In this document: one piece after another, positions 59,013-64,000 of the stretch
Layout of the letters: each line of letters begins with the position of its first letter
Numbering within the stretch: position 1 is the first letter of the stretch
The notes under the pieces: model-generated
What the model was told of the DNA's origin: nothing
What the model saw: the letters and a program-made list of their open reading frames with translations, nothing else
Database searches by the model: none
Origin: Uloborus plumipes
Lineage: Eukaryota > Arthropoda > Arachnida > Araneae > Uloboridae
DNA: 64,000 nucleotides
Assembly (NCBI GenBank): GCA_038373865.1
Contig: JAXGGA010002064.1
Coordinates: 62,001 to 126,000, forward strand
Reading direction: 5' to 3'
Program-made: the position numbers and the translations under genes

Positions 59013-60765
59013 ACGTATTTCTCTAGACAATATGAAAGCACTTTAAAGTTGTGTCCCTCTTATCTTCGAAAATGTGATTAAGTGGAAACAATAGATTTTA
59101 TTTCGTGTTGAACTACATTACAAGTATTTTAGTATTTAAATCATTATTTATTATATACAACAATATTTTATTAATTTTGTACATTGCTGTCTCAATGATA
59201 TTGAAGTTATCCGAAATATTTTAGCAAAATCTTCTGTGTGGTGGTGGTGCGTGTGTGTGTGTGTGTGATGGGGTGGGTTTATGTAATAATAGAATAAATG
59301 TCTTATTAACCACTTCCCTTACGAAATTTTTTTTTTTGTAAAAAATTGCAAAAAAAAAAAAACACATTTTTTTTTTTTTTAATTTAATTTTGAAATACAA
59401 CAAAATGAAGCAATACAAACAAAATATGTAGGTTTCAAGTTGAATTTTTAATTATTTATAGGCGTAAAACCAATTAGTTTCACCCGAGTTTTTTCGGGTA
59501 GTTAACTCTCGTAATAATTACCTGCAACTCATACGAGCCCGAGATAACTCGGGATAATCAGGCAAGCGGTTAAATATCAGTCTCCCAGATTATCTAAGAT
59601 TATCCATAAACTTATTAACGATATTTTTCAGAATAATTTATTTCTAGGTTGCTAAGTAAACATTAAAATCTTTTGCAAAACTGAGAGATAGAACATGTTT
59701 CAAAGTCATTACAAAGAAAAAAAAATGAATTGTTTCGAAATTTTTGTTATAATTTAATCCAAGTTTTATCGTAGGAAATAGATAGACTCAAGAAATAAAA
59801 TGATGCCATCATATTTCTACCGTGTCCTTAAGACAAATGTAACATAAACTCGTTACGAAAACAGTGAGCTGTGGAGTATCCTTAATGATCTACGAAATGA
59901 CATAAACACGAGTGGCGACCTGAAGACGGCTTGAGTGCATTAAAAAGCTGTTTCACAAGAAATCTTTGGAATTGTTCACGTACATAAAGAAGAAAGAAAA
60001 GTGAAATATCTTCGTCAGTATCATGTTTTTAAATTCCATGTTGAATTGCAGAGCTTAATGCTTTTATTTTCTTTCTTTTTTCTCCAGAAAATGCAAGAAT
60101 TTACTCAATTTTTAAATGATTATCTCTAAGACTTAAGAAAATGATGCAGGCTTTATTGCATTTTCTTCTGTCTGAGTTTGATGTCTCAACTGGCCTTTTT
60201 TCATTATTTTGCTTTCACTATCAGCTTAAGTATTGTGTGTTAAACCTACACTGCATGGTGTTGCCAATTCGATACATGGACAATTTGTCCTTATGAATAG
60301 CAGAGTGTAGTCATAAGGCAACTCAATGCATAAAAAGCAAGTATTGGGTATATTTAAAGCAATTATCACCATTTATCCTCCATACACGGCAGCACTGGTC
60401 TGTTACATGCTCTTAAATGAATCCATATGGATAGCTTTTAACATCACTTAAACTACCAAGTTTTGAAATTATTTTTTACAATGAAATATTTTTCTTTGTC
60501 TTTTAAAGAAATAACCTGAATAAAAAAAAAACATTTATATTTCGTTTAAGATGCGTTTTACGTCAAAATAGTGGATTATTTGGAAAAAATCTATTCCAAT
60601 TATTTGGAAAAAATCTAGGACATAATACATGTCTGTAGCCATTTGGCAACATTATGCAGTAAGTATCCAGAAAACTCTTCGATTCATCTCTGCAGTTCAT
60701 GAAGTATGTGCTTTGTTTATGTTTCGCGCTAGCTTCTTTCTCTTTTTGGAAGGTATAAAATAATC
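59013..60765. other. Non-coding stretch with (GT)n
   Basis: Includes a short (GT)n at 59249-59268 and T- and A-runs near 59326-59380. The hairpin-like CGAGTTTTTTCGGG...CCCGAGATAACTCGGG lies near 59485-59555. No gene found; part of the sequence just before 60766 may be degraded piggyBac flank. Confidence 0.45.
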
Positions 60766-60951
60766 ATGCGGACCCAAGAGTGGTACTTTCGGCTGTTCTA
60801 CCGTTTATTAGACCTCGCAATTGTCAATGCTTATTTGATGTTCAACAGAGTGAATAAACAAAAAATCAATAGTGAAAAGCCTTCAAAACTTGTTCATTTT
60901 ATATTTCAGTTGGCACAAACGTTGTGCTTACACGGACAAGTAAAATCATAA
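60766..60951 (+). pseudogene. piggyBac-type transposase fragment
   Basis: The 61-residue frame contains RTQEWYFRLFYRLLDLAIV then NAYLMFNRVNK and later FQLAQTL. This is the pattern of piggyBac (PGBD) transposases after the catalytic core: RT.RWy.rlFf.lLDlAvvNAyilyk...f...La..L. Full proteins are about 550-600 residues, so only a tenth is present. No TTAA-flanked ends are recognised around it. It is probably a relic, or less likely an exon of a domesticated gene. Confidence 0.65.
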
Positions 60952-61179
60952 ATAATTTTAAAATATAGTTTGGAAAAAACTAAAAAATACGCTTTTACAT
61001 AGGATTGCAATGTGATCATCACTGGCTTCCCTCTGAATTTCAAAACTTCTGAATATCCGCACTTACATGCACTTATATTAAATATACATGCAATACAATT
61101 TGGCCTTTAGTATTAAAAATAATGTTAAATATATTACTTTTATATTTGCAAAGAACGTAAATTTTATCTTTTATTCAGA

Positions 61180-62978
61180 ACTAGCGGTACCCGCACGGCT
61201 TTGCCCGTGGTATAAAATTAAAAGTTCATTTGTAAAAAAATGATATAGCAGAAAAAAATACTCTATTTTAGTTATAATTCAACTATAATTCCTTCAAAGT
61301 ATGATATAAAAATTTGGTATGGACCCTACACTACTTCCTTTTACGTGTAAATTTCTTAGTAGATGCCTTAAGTGCTAAAATAGTGCTTGAAGTGAGTAAG
61401 ATAACAATTCAAACATTTGCATCCCTAGTTTGCCACGAAACAATGCAAAAAAATGTTTTACAATGATTAATCTCCTAAATATCGCCGATTTTAACATCAT
61501 TCAGTAGATTTTTCGCAAAATATCGCCAATAGCGCCAAATTGAACCCAAAAAAATTTTTTTTTCGCTAAATTGATTGCCAACTTGGCGATATGTCGCCAA
61601 ATTGGCGTCAAACACTTGGTGACCAAAAGCTTGGCGAGATATCGCCAAGTGGTCGCGCCAATTAATATCACTTTGGTCTGCATTGAAAGCCCTGATTACC
61701 CCATAAAAGGGGTAAATCACCCCCTTGGGGACATTCGAATGCAACCCCAAAGATAGGTGCACAAAAATAAGCCAAAAGAAAAAATAAGAAAAATTTTGTT
61801 GCTCACAGAAACCAACAGAAATCTTACCAAAGTTTAAAAGAAGAAGAAAGTTTTCTTTCCTAACTTCAAAAACAAAATAATACATTTTCCGAAATGACAT
61901 ACTTTAGAAAGAACGTTGCAATATCGCAATAAGATAGAAGTAAATATACTGAAATAGAATTGAATGCCAAATTGTAAAAAAGTCGCCAAAAAAATAATTT
62001 TTAATATTGTCTTTCATTATTTATTAAATGCAATTATTGCTGCAAATTACAGTCCAACAATAAATAATCACATTGCAAAAGTATATTTGGAGCAATTTTT
62101 TCTTTTAAACTCAACTGATCCTAAAAATTTTAAGTATTAGTCATAGAAATTTCGTGCATTATTCTTCACAATGATAATAAAAACAATAAACATCGACAAA
62201 GATCAACCAGCAAACGATAAATTAAAAGCTAAATTCGTTCACTCAAGCCATTTGCTGCAATTTATATTGAAATAAATTAATAATGAAGTAAAATATGTTT
62301 TGCAGACGATAAATTTAGAATGGTATCCTGTATTTTAAGGAAAGGACTCGATTTCTCATTTGATTGACAGGTGCCATCTTATCACGGTTTTTAATATTTC
62401 ATTTGACTAATTTTAATAAGGCTTGGAGTTTGGATTGTTACAAAAACAAATACATTTTTAAAATTATTAAGGGAAAAAGAACGAAATAAAAACGTAACCA
62501 TGGTAACAACATGAAAAGTTGATTTCCGTTGATAAAATAATTCATTTCATCTCTATTTTCAAACAAATTTTATTCGCGAGCAAAGCCATTTTAGAATCGT
62601 TTGGCTTGCTTTACTGAAGGTAAGCCTTGAATTTCGGGATTCTAAAAACAATTGTTACAGCTCTCCTGATGATCGTAGAAACTTCGAAAAAACGTCATTT
62701 TGTGCAGAAAATTTCAAGCTTTCGAATGACATAAGACTTGAAAATGTGTATAAAATATTTCTTCCCTATTTTATCGAATTTCCGCTAAGAATTCGAATAG
62801 AAAAAGAACGAAATGGAATTTTCGAAAAATCGCTTCGAGGTGCAAAACTACATGCTACAAACTAATTTTGTACCAAGTGGCATGAAAATCGACCGAACGG
62901 TTTTGGCGCTACGCGCGTAACAGACAGACAGAAGGAAAGACAGAGAGACAAACTTTCAGCTTTATTATTAGTAGAGAT
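61180..62978 (+). repeat. ACTAGC-type dispersed repeat, long copy
   Basis: The head is ACTAGCGGTACCCGCACGG followed by GCTTTGCCCGTG, and the tail holds AAAATCGACCGAACGGTT, CAGACAGACAGAAGG and TTTATTATTAGTAGAGAT. Inserted within is 61470-61680, which is rich in TTGGCGA/TCGCCAA motifs, and a fragment (61700-61760) of the repeat also seen at 56215. No coding region is visible. Confidence 0.6.
61475..61665. repeat. Cluster of TTGGCGA / TCGCCAA motifs
   Basis: About ten copies of the 7-mer in both orientations occur in 190 bp, including the perfect palindrome CTTGGCGAGATATCGCCAAG (61641-61660). They match the core of the tandem units at 40476-40568. Confidence 0.75.
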
Positions 62979-63741
62979 TACATATATACATACATTCAAA
63001 CAAACCCACATGTGAAATTAATTAAAGCGTATTAAAAAGAGAGAGACCATTAGCTACAGAGAAACTAGAGTTACAAACCAAAAAAAAAAAGCTTGCGCGA
63101 GAGAGCCTCCAAAATATATCAGATTTGACAGAATTGATCATCGGAAAGAACACAGTACACATAAACAATGATGTAAAATGTCAAAATGTAAAGGATTACA
63201 AGAGTACAGTGCACCAAATGTTCAATTCCTCTATTTTTTTACAAAAAAAAAACTAATTTCAAGACTATCATTTAAAATCATTTTTATCTGTTGAATGCAT
63301 GGTGTAGCCATTTGGCAGCAAAACTATTTTTAATTAGAAAGTGGTGAAAATTTAGAGTTAATTTTTTTAAATATTTTTCCATGTTTTCTTATTACATTGA
63401 CAAACACATACATTTTTTCTAAGAAAAATAAAAAATCATACAGTGTAGGGTAAAACTTTGTAGTTGTTCCTTTTTTTTTTTTTTTTTCATTCCTTGTTGT
63501 ACTTGGGGTCAATATCAAATAGCCAGGGAGATTCGAAGAAAAGGGCGATAAGGGGTGAACACACCCCAAGCTTAGATATGACAGAAAATCTATTATTATT
63601 ATTATTATGTTTTTTTTTTTCTTCTAGAAACTATTTTTTTGAATGCTATCCCATTACATATAATCCGTGTAACACGTATGCATTGGGGATGGCCGAAAAT
63701 GACTTTTTTTTTTTTTTTCGATGACGAGATATGCGGAATAG
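62979..63741. other. Non-coding stretch
   Basis: T-runs at 63471-63487, 63610-63620 and 63704-63718. No supported gene. Confidence 0.5.
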
Positions 63742-64000
63742 GTGCCATTGGACGAACAAAGCACTCACAAAAAATTTGAAATTTTTTGCAATTTCTTGAT
63801 CTGCCGCAATCGACTTGAAGTATCGGAAAAATGCTAATTTTTGATGTTTTCGTAAAATTTGTCTTTTTTTTATTTTTAATATTTTCAGTGATGGGTGTAA
63901 CTTAAAAGGTACTATTAGGGGCACTAAGTTCACATAAAAAATTTGAATTATTTTGCTCCATTTCTTGATCAGCCATAAACGCTTGGGGGTTTCAGAAAAA
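63742..64000 (+). repeat. Diverged direct repeat, ~167-bp period, runs off the end
   Basis: A unit starting GGTgCcATTgG, with CACAAAAAATTTGAA, then ATTTCTTGATCwGCC, begins at 63742 and again at 63909. The second unit is cut by the end of the window. Confidence 0.7.

Overview
This is animal nuclear DNA, very AT-rich, with no complete host gene. It is almost wholly intergenic or intronic sequence packed with transposable-element debris. The GIY-YIG Penelope-like element, Tc1/mariner, hAT, pogo-type and piggyBac remnants, tRNA-derived short repeats, long foldback elements and AAT, CA and homopolymer tracts point to a large arthropod genome. Several dispersed repeats resemble ones I associate with chelicerates, especially spiders; that assignment is from general memory, not proven by a marker gene. 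No bacterial signals (operons, Shine-Dalgarno sites, CRISPR) are present.

Layout: 1-5 kb holds a TA-flanked TIR element and a GTCCCC-rich foldback with a small pogo-type MITE inside it. 5.8-13.6 kb is dominated by long palindromes: a 234-bp hairpin, a 2.8-kb palindrome, and a ~1.4-kb palindrome split by a 2.96-kb palindrome. 14-20 kb holds dispersed repeats, a 213-bp tandem duplication, a GC-rich MITE and another foldback. 24-26.4 kb is the best-preserved element: two 5'-truncated Penelope-like copies in inverted orientation, jointly flanked by a 12-bp duplication, each carrying GIY-YIG endonuclease sequence and a hammerhead-like fold. 27.7-29.1 kb is a decayed Tc1-type transposon. 30.6-41 kb has two inverted copies of one TA-flanked transposon, carrying nested insertions that can be read against the other copy as an empty site. 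43-50 kb contains a SINE-like sequence, a non-autonomous hAT with an 8-bp duplication, and members of a CACTGT-ended MITE group. 52.7-55 kb is a TIR element; 55.8-56.1 kb is a self-complementary microsatellite. 56-64 kb has further dispersed repeats plus mariner and piggyBac fragments.

Host coding evidence is limited to three candidate internal exons on the + strand (29838-29956, 33728-33810, 34632-34838) with splice-like borders. The first two are phase-compatible with each other; the third does not follow the second in phase. None gives a family I recognise. If real, the window would be introns of a large gene. I did not find a convincing new biological system; the main interest lies in element structure and nesting.
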